From the NCBI GenBank assembly GCA_963796485.1, contig CAWCLV010000004.1:1178001-1242000 (forward strand): a stretch of 64,000 nucleotides of DNA, read 5' to 3'. A program made the position numbers and the translations under genes. This document shows positions 8,562 to 18,155 of the stretch, piece by piece; positions within the stretch are counted from its first letter, which is position 1; every line of letters starts with the position of its first letter. The DNA comes from CAWCDJ01 sp963796485 (GTDB taxonomy: Bacteria; Acidobacteriota; Terriglobia; Bryobacterales; Bryobacteraceae). Below the pieces are notes generated by a model. The model was not told the origin of the DNA, did not search any database, and saw nothing but the letters and a program-made list of their open reading frames with translations.

Positions 8562-9293
8562 CTAGCCGGGACCGCGGCCGCGGCCTGGACCGAAATTGAT
8601 GCGCACCTCGTCCGCGGAGAGCCGGCCGTCGCCGTTGGCGTCCAATTTCTTCAATGCCGTGGGTGCAGCCGCAATTTCGCCGGCCGAGATCTCGCCGTCG
8701 CCGTTGCTGTCGAGCGCCGAGAGGATGGGGTCCAGCCGCACGAAATTGGGGCGGTCGCCGCGCTCGAACTCACGACCGCCGCGACGAAAGCCCTCGCCCC
8801 GCCCTTCGCCGTTTCCATGCGCGGCCGGAGTTGCCGCGGCCCGGGCGGCTGCGCGGATCTCTTCCACCGTAAGGACGCCATTCTTGTCCGTGTCCGCGCG
8901 ATCGAACAGGCCCTGCATGCGCTCCGGCAATTCGTCGCGAGCCAACTGGCCGTCGCCGTTTTTGTCGAATGCCATGAGCAGTTTGACCATGTCGTCGGGG
9001 GTCGGCGCCGGGGTTTCACCTGGTTCATCGGCGCGCCCGTCCCCGCGCCCGCCCCGCTGCCCCATTTGGGGACGAACCTCGTCTTCGGTAAGTTTCCCGT
9101 CGCCGTTTTTGTCGAGGGACTTCAATGCGGCAGGCGCATTGGCGATTTCCGCGGCCGAGATAACGCCGTCGTGATCGGTGTCGAGGGCGAGAAAAGCGGG
9201 CGACCGCATTCCGCCGCGGCCGAACCCTCCGGGCGGCTGGCACCAGACGGGCACCACAGTCAGCAAAAGCAAAAAAATGGCAGTCTTCCACAT
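8562..9293 (-). CDS. Secreted six-EF-hand calcium-binding protein
   Basis: This 243-residue protein has a signal peptide (MWKTAIFLLLLTVVPVWC) and six 12-residue EF-hand loops of the DxDxDGxIxxxE type, in three pairs: DTDHDGVISAAE and DKNGDGKLTEDE, DKNGDGQLARDE and DTDKNGVLTVEE, DSNGDGEISAGE and DANGDGRLSADE. Gly/Arg-rich linkers separate the pairs. The first and last pairs are near copies with the same ANAPAALK-type spacer, so internal duplication is likely. It should bind Ca2+ outside the cytoplasm. It ends 30 bp before the apbE start on the same strand and could be the first gene of the redox group. Confidence 0.88.
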   Translation of the reverse strand: MWKTAIFLLLLTVVPVWCQPPGGFGRGGMRSPAFLALDTDHDGVISAAEIANAPAALKSLDKNGDGKLTEDEVRPQMGQRGGRGDGRADEPGETPAPTPDDMVKLLMAFDKNGDGQLARDELPERMQGLFDRADTDKNGVLTVEEIRAAARAAATPAAHGNGEGRGEGFRRGGREFERGDRPNFVRLDPILSALDSNGDGEISAGEIAAAPTALKKLDANGDGRLSADEVRINFGPGRGRGPG

Positions 9294-9440
9294 TTGGGCT
9301 CTGAGTGGTCTGAATAACGGACGAGCTTTGCAGGGCTCTGGTTATGTCAGGGCCTGTTAAGGTTCTGTTAAACGGTGCCGGCTCCGAACTTTGACCCAAC
9401 GCTTCAGACCTTTGAGAGCGTTCGCAGGTAGAATTGTCCT

Positions 9441-10007
9441 ATGAGAATTATCGTTGGCTTTTTCACGCTTGCCTTCCTGGTGCTCGCGGTGGGCACTCAA
9501 TCGCCGGCCCAGGATAGGCGCGACTCTGAAAAGCGCGACTCTGGAAAGCGCGGCTCCGAACAACGGGCGTACCATCCGAGCCCGCCGCCCGCACGAGGAC
9601 CCCAGCCCGTGCGAAACGCGTCCCGCACTCAGTCCGCACCGCAGCACTTCAATCATGTTGCCGGACATCCTGACGCCCCGCACGTCGACGGAAAAACCTG
9701 GGTCGGCCACGACGAAGGCCGTGCAGACGTGCGCTTCCGGCTCGACCGCCCGTGGGAACACGGCCACTTTACGGCCGGATTCGGGCCCAGACACGTGTGG
9801 CGCCTGGCAGGCGGCGGCCCCTCCCGGTTCTGGTTCGGCGGTAACTACTTCAGCGTCTTTCCCGGGGAGTTAGGCTATGTGAACGGCTGGTTTTGGGATT
9901 CCGACCAGATCGTGATCTACGACGATCCCGATCATCCGGGATGGTACCTGGCGTACAACGAGCGGCTGGGAACGTACGTGCACGTGATGTACCTGGGTGA
10001 CCGCTAG
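9441..10007 (+). CDS. Small secreted protein of unknown function
   Basis: This is a 188-residue protein. A signal peptide (about 1-23, ending SPAQ) leads into a charged, Ser/Lys/Arg-repetitive and Pro-rich stretch (about 24-70), then a compact aromatic domain (about 85-188) rich in Trp, Tyr, Phe and Gly, with DDPDHPGWYLAYN near the end. I do not recognise the family. The layout (disordered linker plus small beta-rich domain) fits a secreted wall- or surface-associated protein. It is divergent from the EF-hand gene and convergent with the sbcC-like gene, so it stands alone. Confidence 0.75.
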   Translation: MRIIVGFFTLAFLVLAVGTQSPAQDRRDSEKRDSGKRGSEQRAYHPSPPPARGPQPVRNASRTQSAPQHFNHVAGHPDAPHVDGKTWVGHDEGRADVRFRLDRPWEHGHFTAGFGPRHVWRLAGGGPSRFWFGGNYFSVFPGELGYVNGWFWDSDQIVIYDDPDHPGWYLAYNERLGTYVHVMYLGDR

Positions 10008-10102
10008 CCGTTACGACAAAGCGCGCTCGCCCGCCTGGCGCGGGAGACGGCGGCTGGTCGGACTTTTGGGGCGAACGGCCCCGCGTCACAACCCCCGATC
10101 AG

Positions 10103-13100
10103 TCACAATTCGCACACCGCCGCATCCGTGCACTTCGCGGCGAGTTCCACCAGGCGGCGGTGGTGCGTGAAGAAGATAACCTGGGTCTTTTCGGATAGCG
10201 CGCCGAAGGCCCGCAACGCCATCGCGGCACGCTCGTCGTCGAAGTTGAGCAGAACGTCATCCACGATGAATGGCGCCGGGGCGTGAGACGAGAAATAGTG
10301 CTCCAGGCTCGCGATCCGTAAGGCGAGATAAAGCTGGTCGCGGGTACCGTCGCTCATGCCTTCCAGCCGCACGGCATCTCCGGCCGGGCGGAGGCCGACG
10401 AGAGTGGCCGCTCCTTCATCGCTCTCCACCCGCAGGGAAGAAAAGCTGCCGCGGGTCAAGTCCGCGAAAATCCGGGCAGCTCGCTCCAGAACCGGCCCCT
10501 GATTGCGTTCGCGATATCGTTCGATCGCCTTCCGGATGACGAAGGTGGCAGTCCGTAACCGCACGTACTGTTCCACATCGCCGGCCAGCCTGCCCACCAG
10601 CCCGCTGATCTGCTGCGCCGCCGATGCCGCGGTGTCACCGCCTCTCATCGCCAGCGCCTCTGCATCGAGGCTCCGCCGCTTCTGTTCCAGCGTGCCCCTT
10701 TGCTCCCGAAGCGAGGCTATCCGGGACCGGATTTCTTCGAGTTCGCCAGGGATCGAGTCCGCATCCACAGCCGACGCTTCCGCCAGAAACTCCGGGACCG
10801 TCTTTCCGGCGGAGACCAGGCGAAGCCGCTCGTCCAACTCGGCGATGCGGTTCTCCAGTTCCCGGCATCGCCTGGAAACAGCCCAGCGCTCCCGGGCCGC
10901 GCCGGCATCCGCCGCAGATGCCTCCCGGCAGAGTTGTTCGAGCTCCCCGTTGTGACGGGCCACGGCTTGCGCCGCTACCTGCCGCTTCTGCTCGAGATCC
11001 CGCTGGCGCACGCCGTCCTGCTGCAGCAGTTTGCGGTCCTGCTGGGCCTCGATGAGCGCCTGGTGAAGCTGCACAATAGCGGCGTCCGGCTCCAGGCCCG
11101 CAACTGCAAGCCTCAGCCGTACCAACGAACGTACTCCCGCGGCAAACTCGTCGGCATCGGACTGCATGGTTTCGATCCGGTGCTCCAGGTCCTTCGCCTT
11201 ATTCCAATTGGCGACAACGTCGCGAACGGAATTCAGATAATTCTCGGCGGCCACCGGAGAAAGATCCAGCGGCAATCCGGCGCTCTCCAGGGTGGAGGCC
11301 CAGTTACGACGCCAATCCTCCAGCCGCGCGCCCAGATCGCAGATCTCCCGCTCTATCCTGTCGATCTCATAACGCTGCGCTTCGCGAGAGCCCGTCAAGG
11401 CCTGGCGCCTCTCCCGTGTTTTAGCGGCCTCGGCCAATACGCACTCCGCCACCGCCAGCAGGTCCGCGGCCGGCCCTGCCCCGCCGGCCACCTCTGCGCT
11501 AAGCAGCCGGCGGAGGTCCGCCGCGATCCCCGATTCGGCCTCTCCGAGTGCTCCGAGTTCCTGTCGCAGTTCCCGCAGGGTCTCTACCTGCTCGGCGATT
11601 CCGCCCCGCCGGCGGAGCCACGTCAGCATCGCCGAAGGCGACTCCGGAACGATGCCGCAGCCTACCCACGTGCGGATCCAGCGTTCTCGCACCGCGTCCA
11701 GATTCTGCGCGGCGCGGGCAAGAGCCGCGTCCGCTTCGGCTTGCCTGCGAGTGAGTTTGGCTATCTCCGCATCGAGCGCCGCTAGCTGCTCTACGCGTTG
11801 CGCATTGTCGCGGATGCGGTCGGCTACATGGTCCGCTCCGGCTACCGCGCCCTCGTAGGCGGACGCCAGGTCCTGCTGCCCCGTCCTTGAAAGAAATTCC
11901 CGCTCCCGGGCTGCATCGCCCCGTTTCCAGAGGCTCTTCACCGCGCCCCATCCGGACTCGCGCAACTCCCGGGCGCCGGCGAGCTCGCGCATGGTCGGAA
12001 CCGACTCGAGGGCGACGATTTTTTCCCGGTCGTCCTGCGTTTCGGCCAGTTGCCGTTCCGCATCCACCAACTTCTCCCGCGCCGCGCGCTCGTCCGCGAT
12101 TGCAGCCTGAAACGCCTCCCGAAACTCCTCGACAGTTTCGGCCGGGGGAGTGGGCACGGCCGCCAGTTCTTCCGCCGTTCCGTTCCATGGCGAAAGCGAA
12201 CGCAGCGCGACCTCGATCGCGCTTTCCGTGGTCGCAGCCTTCAACCGGAGATCGCGGGTGCGGCGCACGTCGAGTTCACGGCGAGCGCGCTCCACCGTCG
12301 CGGCCAACAGCGTCGTATCCGGAACCGAAGGCAGATTGGCGATTTGGGCGTCGTAATCCGCCAACTTGCGCCGGGCCTCCTGCAGGCCCCGCACCAGAGC
12401 GTCGCGATCGGCTTCTAAACGCAATGCGACGGGAGCCAATTCCTGCACCCGGCTGCGGATCAGCAGGCCGGGCTCGAGGGTGGCGGCGTCCTCCCGCCTC
12501 ATACCCGGGCGCAGCTTTTGAACCTGATCCACGAGGCTCAGGTCCACCTGCGCCAATTCCGCGGTCCGCCGGGCGCAGTCCTGCCTGGATTTCTGAATGG
12601 CGCTCTTTCGCTCGAACAGTGCCCGGATCTGTTCGCCGGCGGCCAGCAGGTCCTCCGGAACGTGCAATTGGGCCATTGCCTCCGCAAGCCGCACAACCTC
12701 CCGGCTGTATTCCGCTTCCCCTTCTCGCGCCGCGCGCAGGCGCCTCTGGACTTCCTCGAAGCGGTCGCCGTAGTCGCTTGGGAGCGGGGTCCCGCCGTCG
12801 ATCTGCGCCAGCTCGATTTCAGCCTGCTTCCGATCCGAAATGGTCGGCAGGACGCCTTTGATGCGGCCCAGGCGCTCGGCCTCGCGTCGCGCAACTTCGA
12901 CCTGCGCCTCGATATCGCCTATATCCTTTGCCAGTTGCTCCAGGGCTTTTTGGTTCTCCTGAAACCGCGAGAGCACAATCTGCGATTCCTTAAGCCGCTG
13001 CTCGGCATCGCGCAATTCGCGGAGGCTGCGGTGGATCGACTTGCTGGTTGCGCGCGGTGCGTATAGCTCTCCGGCCTGTTCCTCGAGCCTTGCCAGCGTA

Positions 13101-13570
13101 GCTTGCATCCCGGCCAGCCCGGCGGCCGAAACAAATAGAAGTTGCCCGACTTCGCCTTGCCCCTCCGCCAGCGCGCGGCCTCCCTCTACGAGGGCTGCGT
13201 GGCTGATGCCGAACATAGTTGCGAACGTCTCGCGCCGGATTCCGTTCAGCGCCCGTTCGAGAATGCTGTCGTCGATGACCGCCGAATCGTCGATTGCGCG
13301 GAGCGTCTGCACCCTCCCCTTGCGCCGGATGAAGCTCAGGCCGCCTTCTTTCGAGGAGATCTCCACGCCAATACGCAGATTCTGGTACGGGTGCAGAAAC
13401 GAGTCCGATGTCTGGTTCGAAATGCCGTAAAGGCCGTCCAGCAGAGCCCTGAGCGCGGAGGACTTGCCCGCCTCGTTGAGCCCGTACGCAATTGTGAAAG
13501 GAGGGGCGAAATCCAACCGGCGGCCGGTGAACGGACCGTACGCTATCAGGTTGAGAGCATCGAGCCTCAT
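10103..13570 (-). CDS. SbcC/YhaN-like SMC-type ATPase
   Basis: This 1155-residue ATPase has its Walker A at the N-terminus (GLNEAGKSS, about 30-38), long coiled coils through most of the middle, an ABC signature (MSDGTRDQLYLALR, about 1065-1080) and a Walker B (FIVDDVLLNFDDERA, about 1105-1120). The N-terminal sequence (LNLIAYGPF) and Walker A resemble the YhaN branch. No CXXC zinc-hook motif was obvious at the coiled-coil apex. Its ATG overlaps the stop of the metallophosphoesterase gene (ATGA), the usual partner arrangement. Together they should form an ATP-dependent nuclease complex acting on DNA ends or hairpins. Confidence 0.9.
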   Translation of the reverse strand: MRLDALNLIAYGPFTGRRLDFAPPFTIAYGLNEAGKSSALRALLDGLYGISNQTSDSFLHPYQNLRIGVEISSKEGGLSFIRRKGRVQTLRAIDDSAVIDDSILERALNGIRRETFATMFGISHAALVEGGRALAEGQGEVGQLLFVSAAGLAGMQATLARLEEQAGELYAPRATSKSIHRSLRELRDAEQRLKESQIVLSRFQENQKALEQLAKDIGDIEAQVEVARREAERLGRIKGVLPTISDRKQAEIELAQIDGGTPLPSDYGDRFEEVQRRLRAAREGEAEYSREVVRLAEAMAQLHVPEDLLAAGEQIRALFERKSAIQKSRQDCARRTAELAQVDLSLVDQVQKLRPGMRREDAATLEPGLLIRSRVQELAPVALRLEADRDALVRGLQEARRKLADYDAQIANLPSVPDTTLLAATVERARRELDVRRTRDLRLKAATTESAIEVALRSLSPWNGTAEELAAVPTPPAETVEEFREAFQAAIADERAAREKLVDAERQLAETQDDREKIVALESVPTMRELAGARELRESGWGAVKSLWKRGDAAREREFLSRTGQQDLASAYEGAVAGADHVADRIRDNAQRVEQLAALDAEIAKLTRRQAEADAALARAAQNLDAVRERWIRTWVGCGIVPESPSAMLTWLRRRGGIAEQVETLRELRQELGALGEAESGIAADLRRLLSAEVAGGAGPAADLLAVAECVLAEAAKTRERRQALTGSREAQRYEIDRIEREICDLGARLEDWRRNWASTLESAGLPLDLSPVAAENYLNSVRDVVANWNKAKDLEHRIETMQSDADEFAAGVRSLVRLRLAVAGLEPDAAIVQLHQALIEAQQDRKLLQQDGVRQRDLEQKRQVAAQAVARHNGELEQLCREASAADAGAARERWAVSRRCRELENRIAELDERLRLVSAGKTVPEFLAEASAVDADSIPGELEEIRSRIASLREQRGTLEQKRRSLDAEALAMRGGDTAASAAQQISGLVGRLAGDVEQYVRLRTATFVIRKAIERYRERNQGPVLERAARIFADLTRGSFSSLRVESDEGAATLVGLRPAGDAVRLEGMSDGTRDQLYLALRIASLEHYFSSHAPAPFIVDDVLLNFDDERAAMALRAFGALSEKTQVIFFTHHRRLVELAAKCTDAAVCEL

Positions 13571-14808
13571 CTTGCACCTCCTTCGAGCAGCGCCTCGATG
13601 GAAGCCAGCGCCTCCCGCAACAGCGCCGAATCCTGCGGATCGACGGGATCGTGCGTCTGCGGCACGGCGGCTTGCAGCCTGGTCTTCAGTTCGGCGAACT
13701 CAGCTTTGAGTTCGTCCATAACCGACCCGCCGGCTGCAACTTCGCGCACCAGCCCCCGCAGTTCCGCCAGGGGCCCCGCTTCCGATTCGTCTTCCCGGGT
13801 CTCCGCCACCGGCACGAGTTCGACTTTCTCTACGTGGACGGGCACCGGCGCATCCTGAGCCGCCATGCGGATCCGGTTTCGCAAGCCCGGAAGATCGGCG
13901 GCCGCGCGATTCCATGCCGGACCGTGCCCCTCGAATCGAATGCGAACGGCCAGCGACCGCCCGCCGGCTTCCGCCGCCGCACGGTCGATCGCAATCCGCG
14001 CGAGAGCATCGAGATCGGCCGCGGCGGTTTCAGTACCGAGCGCTACCTTCAGCACCTCCCACCGGACTACGTCCAGCGGCTCGAATTCGAGCGAAACGCC
14101 GCCGTTATCGTCCACTTCCACCAGGTAGCACCCCCGCGTGCCGCACTCTCTCACGCTGCGCCCCTGGATATTTCCCGGGAAGACGATCCAGGGATCTCGA
14201 GCCAACTCCGTCCTGGTGTGCACGTGGCCCAATGCCCAGTATTGATACCGGCGCGACCGCAGGCTGTCGAGCGTGCACGGCGCGTATAATTCGTGCCCCG
14301 GAGCGCCGGCCGCGGAGGTGTGGAGGACCCCGATGTTGAACACACCCGAATCCCCGATAGGCCAGTTGGCCGTCATATCCTCCTCCACGTGCCGTTCCCG
14401 AAAACTCTGGCTGTAGAGTGCCGCATCGCAGCCGGGCACGAAGACACGTTCGGGTCTCCTGTGGCCGAAGAAGTGGACATGGTCGGGCCAGGGGAGCGCA
14501 AGCAGCATCCGGTTTGCCGCGTCATGATTGCCCAGCGCGATGTATGCGGGAATGCCGGCGCCCTTGAGGCGCTTCATCTCGGAGATGAAATACAGGCCGG
14601 TGTTGCAATCGCGCCACTCGCCATCGAAGAGGTCGCCGGCGATGACCAGGAAGTCCGCCCGGGTCTCCATCGTGAAATCGACCAGCCGCGCCAAGGCCTT
14701 GCGGGTGGCCAGCCGGATCTCCTGGACGGGCGCTCCAGGGTACTCGTCGAGACGCAGTAGCGGGCTATCCAGATGAATGTCGGCGGCGTGTACAAAACGG
14801 AATCCCAT
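13567..14808 (-). CDS. SbcD/YhaO-like DNA repair metallophosphoesterase
   Basis: This 413-residue protein starts at the ATG at 14808, which overlaps the upstream stop as TGATG. The calcineurin-like phosphoesterase motifs are complete: D-x-H in HAADIHLDS (about 7-11), GDLFD, GNHDA, LHTS and GHVH. A C-terminal capping region follows and ends in a charged helical tail. Enzymes of this type are Mn-dependent nucleases that work with an SMC-type ATPase, here encoded immediately downstream with a 4-base overlap. The open frame extends about 330 bases upstream inside the addA-like gene, but that extension is not protein-like. Confidence 0.92.
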   Translation of the reverse strand: MGFRFVHAADIHLDSPLLRLDEYPGAPVQEIRLATRKALARLVDFTMETRADFLVIAGDLFDGEWRDCNTGLYFISEMKRLKGAGIPAYIALGNHDAANRMLLALPWPDHVHFFGHRRPERVFVPGCDAALYSQSFRERHVEEDMTANWPIGDSGVFNIGVLHTSAAGAPGHELYAPCTLDSLRSRRYQYWALGHVHTRTELARDPWIVFPGNIQGRSVRECGTRGCYLVEVDDNGGVSLEFEPLDVVRWEVLKVALGTETAAADLDALARIAIDRAAAEAGGRSLAVRIRFEGHGPAWNRAAADLPGLRNRIRMAAQDAPVPVHVEKVELVPVAETREDESEAGPLAELRGLVREVAAGGSVMDELKAEFAELKTRLQAAVPQTHDPVDPQDSALLREALASIEALLEGGAR

Positions 14809-17800
14809 CAGTCCTCCTGTCCCTGGGCGCTGGCGGCGGCGATCTCGCGCCACCCGCCCAGCAGTGGAAAATAGAGCGCCGTCCGCACGGGACGGCCGTC
14901 GAGAGCCGCGAACAAGCGGCGGTAGCGGGCTAGCTGCGGCGCGTAGCGGTCGCGCTCGGCGTCGAGAAAGGCGGCGAGCCCCGCGCCTTCGTGCGTGCTG
15001 GTCTTGTAGTCGATAATCCAGCGGACGCCGTCCGTGTCTACAAACGTGCGGTCCACGCGAGCGTGAATCACTTCCCGGCCCATGACGCCGGTGACCGGCA
15101 GTTCGCAAGCGGCTTCCGCGCCGCCCTGGAGAAGCCACCTGCCGCGCTCATGCTCCAGGGTGCGGACGAGCGCCCGCTGCACCGTCTCGATGGCCCTGGC
15201 GAGTTCCCGCGACGGAACCCCCAGGCTCAGCAGCGCGGAGCGGATCGCCCCGCCGGATTGGCCGATCCTGGCGGCGTCCCATCCGGAGCCGCAGTCCTCC
15301 GCCATACGGCGAAGCATCTCGTGCGTTACGGTGCCGGCGTGCCGGAGAGTGTCGCCGACCCAGCGGAAGCTGACGCGCTCCGCGTCCCGCTCGATCGCGG
15401 GATCCGCCGTCACCGGTGCGGTCGGGGGCGGCGCCGGCAGAGACCACGACACCGCCAGACGCTCGATCGCGCGCGGCGTGCGTTCGGCCTCACTGCCGGT
15501 TGCCGGCAGGGGAACCGCCGTCGAGGCAGCCTGCTCGAACGCGGGCCGGGCCGCGCTCCACATGCGGTGCAGCAGAGACCCGCTCCCGGGCGTTTTCAAG
15601 ACGCCCTTCTGGTAATCGAACTCGGCGTGGCCGAGGAGGTGCAACTCCGCTTTCGCGCGAGTCGCCGCCACGTAGAGCAGGCGCCCGGACTCGTGCTGCA
15701 ACTTCAGGGCGTCGATGTTCTTCAGGTACTCGTAGGTGCGGTCGGCCTCATTGCCGGTCGCGTGGATGGGCGCCATGAGGAGATCCGCGTCGCCGCCCAG
15801 GCGGGGACGTTCCAGCCACCGCAGCAGGCGCGAGTCGTCGCCGCGGGGCTTGCGGCCAAGCCCGGGGACTATCACGGCATCGAACTCCAGGCCCTTCGCC
15901 TTGTGGATGGACATCAGTTGGATTCCGTCGCCGGCCTGCGGATCGGGATTGGCGTAGAGGCTTTCGATGCGCCCGGCCAGCACCGTGGGGTCGAGCGGCG
16001 CATCGGCGTCCAACTCTTCGAGGAGTTCGAAAAACGCGGCTGCATTCTCGCGATCGGCCGGACCGGCCGCGCAGGCCGGCCCGCCGATCGCGAGCCATGC
16101 GCCTTCCACCCTGGCACGAAGGGTGGAGGCACGGTCCGCCAGTGCGCCTCCGAACGCCTGGCGGAACCTTTCGATTCTCATCCGCGACGGCGGATCGAGC
16201 CGGGCGACCCGGCTCTCGTCGGAGATGAGGTCCCAGATTGGCGCGGCAGCCGTGTCGTTGAGGAGCGCGTGCAGGCCGGCGAGGGTGAGGCCGCACCAGG
16301 GCGCGCGAAGAACGCCGAGCCATGCAACGCGATCGGCCCTATGCAACAGCGCGCGGGTGAGCGATGCCAGATCCCGAATCAGCGGCTGCGTTGCCAGCGA
16401 GTCGATCTCGACGGCCCGGAAGCGCAGTCCCGCCGACCGCAGCGCGGGAATGATGGCCGCGAGGTGGCTTTTGGCGCGGACCAGGATGGCGACCTTCAAT
16501 CCGCGGCCCCGCGCGGCCGCCGCCAAACCGGCGATCTGCGCCGCCTCTCCGGAATCGTCGCGGCCGATGAACGGGTGCAACTGCACCGCCGCCCCGGGCT
16601 GTTCGCCTTTGACCGCGACGGACGAAGAGAACGGGATCGCGCCGGTGGCGATATCTTCCTGGGCCGGCAGCACCGCCGGAAAAGTGGCGTTCACCCAATC
16701 CACCACTTGAGAGGCCGAGCGGAAGTTCGCCGTCAGCCGCAACGGCTCCAGGGCGATGGCGCCGATGCCCTCGCTCGCAGCCTTCAGAAACAACCCGACC
16801 TCCGCCTCGCGGAAGCGGTAGATGGACTGCATCGGGTCGCCGACGGCGAAGATGGTGCGGCCCTCGCCGAATTCCCAACCCGATGTCAGCTTCTCCAGTA
16901 ACGTGAACTGAGTGACGGAGGTGTCCTGGAACTCGTCTATCAGCAGGTGCTCGATACGCCGGTCCAGGCTGAACGCCAGGTCTGTCGGCGCTTCGGCGTT
17001 CCCGAGGGCCCGCTGCGCGGCGAGGCCGATTTCGGGGTAGTCCGCTTTTCCCGACTCGCGGAAGCAGACCTGAAGCTGTGCCGCCGCCATCGGAAGCAGC
17101 GTGAGGAGGGCTTGCATGGCATTCCACTGCCGCTCGGAAAAGCACGGGTCCGGAAGCCGGCGCAAGTCGGCCAGCGCAGCGCGCAACGGCTCCACCGGCG
17201 TAAGGGCGGCGATCAATTGTTCGGCGCGGCTCTTGTCCGGGGATTTTGGCGGGAAGCCGTTGCCGACGGTGAGGCTCTTGCGCCAGTCGTCGTCCTTCTT
17301 TAAGAGAGTCTCCACAATGCCAAGCCAGCCATCGAGGCCGGCCGCACCCGGCAGCCCGGCCATGCCGGCGCATGCGGTTGCGGCGCCTTCCCTGCCCGCC
17401 GCCAGCAGGTTTCGACCGGCCGCGGCAACCACGGCGACGATCTCCGCTGTGTGCTCCGGCGGCACGGCCCTCCGCGCTTTTTCGACGCCATCCGCGATGG
17501 CATTTCGCAGCGCGGATTCCAGCGCGGCGCGGGCCGCCTCCGGTTCGACCGCGCCCGCGATATGCCGCAGCCACTGGTCGCGGCGGGCCAGCATAGCGGC
17601 CAGCAGCGCCTGCAACTTCTGGAAGTCGTTGTCCAGGTGCGCCAGCAGCGCCTCGATGGCTTCGGGCCACTGGCCGGTCTCAAGCGATTCGATGGTTCGC
17701 CGCGCCGCTTCCCCGTACAGGTCGGATGGGTCCTCCACGATGGACGGAGGCGCCCCCATGCGCGACAGCCACGGCATGCCGTGTACGAGCGAGGCGCACA

Positions 17801-18155
17801 ACGAGTCGATGGTGCGAATTTCCAGACGGCTCGGGTTCAGGAAGAGGTCCCACGAATGCATCTCGCTTCTTGCCCGGACGGCGCGGGCCAACTCCCACGT
17901 CAGCGCCGCGTGCTCCGCCTCGGGGCGCGGGCCAACCGAGTCGCGCAGCGCGGCGATGACACGCTGACGCATTTCGCCCGCCGCCTTCTTCGTAAACGTG
18001 ATCGCGACCACCGCGTCCGGCCGCTCGACCGAGGCGAGCAGCGTAAGGTAGCGCTGGATGAGAAGCTCCGTCTTGCCCGAGCCGGCGGGCGCCTGTACGA
18101 TGAACGACCGCGCCGGGTCGAGCGCGCGTCTCCGTTGCGCTGCATCCGGGATCAT
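14808..18155 (-). CDS. AddA-like UvrD-family helicase-nuclease
   Basis: This 1115-residue protein starts at the ATG at 18155, overlapping the addB-like stop (ATGA). Helicase superfamily 1A motifs are in order: Walker A APAGSGKTEL (about 22-31), TFTKKAAGEM (about 53-62), DEFQDTS (about 407-413), GDPMQSIYRFREAE (about 439-452), SIHKAKGLEFD (about 749-759) and YVAATRAK (about 828-835). A C-terminal PD-(D/E)XK nuclease follows, with VDRTFVDTD and IIDYKTS. With the upstream gene it should process double-strand breaks for recombination, as AddAB/RecBCD complexes do. It is near the usual size for AddA. Confidence 0.93.
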   Translation of the reverse strand: MIPDAAQRRRALDPARSFIVQAPAGSGKTELLIQRYLTLLASVERPDAVVAITFTKKAAGEMRQRVIAALRDSVGPRPEAEHAALTWELARAVRARSEMHSWDLFLNPSRLEIRTIDSLCASLVHGMPWLSRMGAPPSIVEDPSDLYGEAARRTIESLETGQWPEAIEALLAHLDNDFQKLQALLAAMLARRDQWLRHIAGAVEPEAARAALESALRNAIADGVEKARRAVPPEHTAEIVAVVAAAGRNLLAAGREGAATACAGMAGLPGAAGLDGWLGIVETLLKKDDDWRKSLTVGNGFPPKSPDKSRAEQLIAALTPVEPLRAALADLRRLPDPCFSERQWNAMQALLTLLPMAAAQLQVCFRESGKADYPEIGLAAQRALGNAEAPTDLAFSLDRRIEHLLIDEFQDTSVTQFTLLEKLTSGWEFGEGRTIFAVGDPMQSIYRFREAEVGLFLKAASEGIGAIALEPLRLTANFRSASQVVDWVNATFPAVLPAQEDIATGAIPFSSSVAVKGEQPGAAVQLHPFIGRDDSGEAAQIAGLAAAARGRGLKVAILVRAKSHLAAIIPALRSAGLRFRAVEIDSLATQPLIRDLASLTRALLHRADRVAWLGVLRAPWCGLTLAGLHALLNDTAAAPIWDLISDESRVARLDPPSRMRIERFRQAFGGALADRASTLRARVEGAWLAIGGPACAAGPADRENAAAFFELLEELDADAPLDPTVLAGRIESLYANPDPQAGDGIQLMSIHKAKGLEFDAVIVPGLGRKPRGDDSRLLRWLERPRLGGDADLLMAPIHATGNEADRTYEYLKNIDALKLQHESGRLLYVAATRAKAELHLLGHAEFDYQKGVLKTPGSGSLLHRMWSAARPAFEQAASTAVPLPATGSEAERTPRAIERLAVSWSLPAPPPTAPVTADPAIERDAERVSFRWVGDTLRHAGTVTHEMLRRMAEDCGSGWDAARIGQSGGAIRSALLSLGVPSRELARAIETVQRALVRTLEHERGRWLLQGGAEAACELPVTGVMGREVIHARVDRTFVDTDGVRWIIDYKTSTHEGAGLAAFLDAERDRYAPQLARYRRLFAALDGRPVRTALYFPLLGGWREIAAASAQGQED

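Noticed and set aside
14991..16901. 636-codon open frame on the plus strand opposite the addA-like gene
   Set aside because: It is an antisense shadow in GC-rich sequence. The minus strand carries complete helicase and nuclease motifs here, and the plus frame has Arg/Gly/Ala-rich sequence with no domain.
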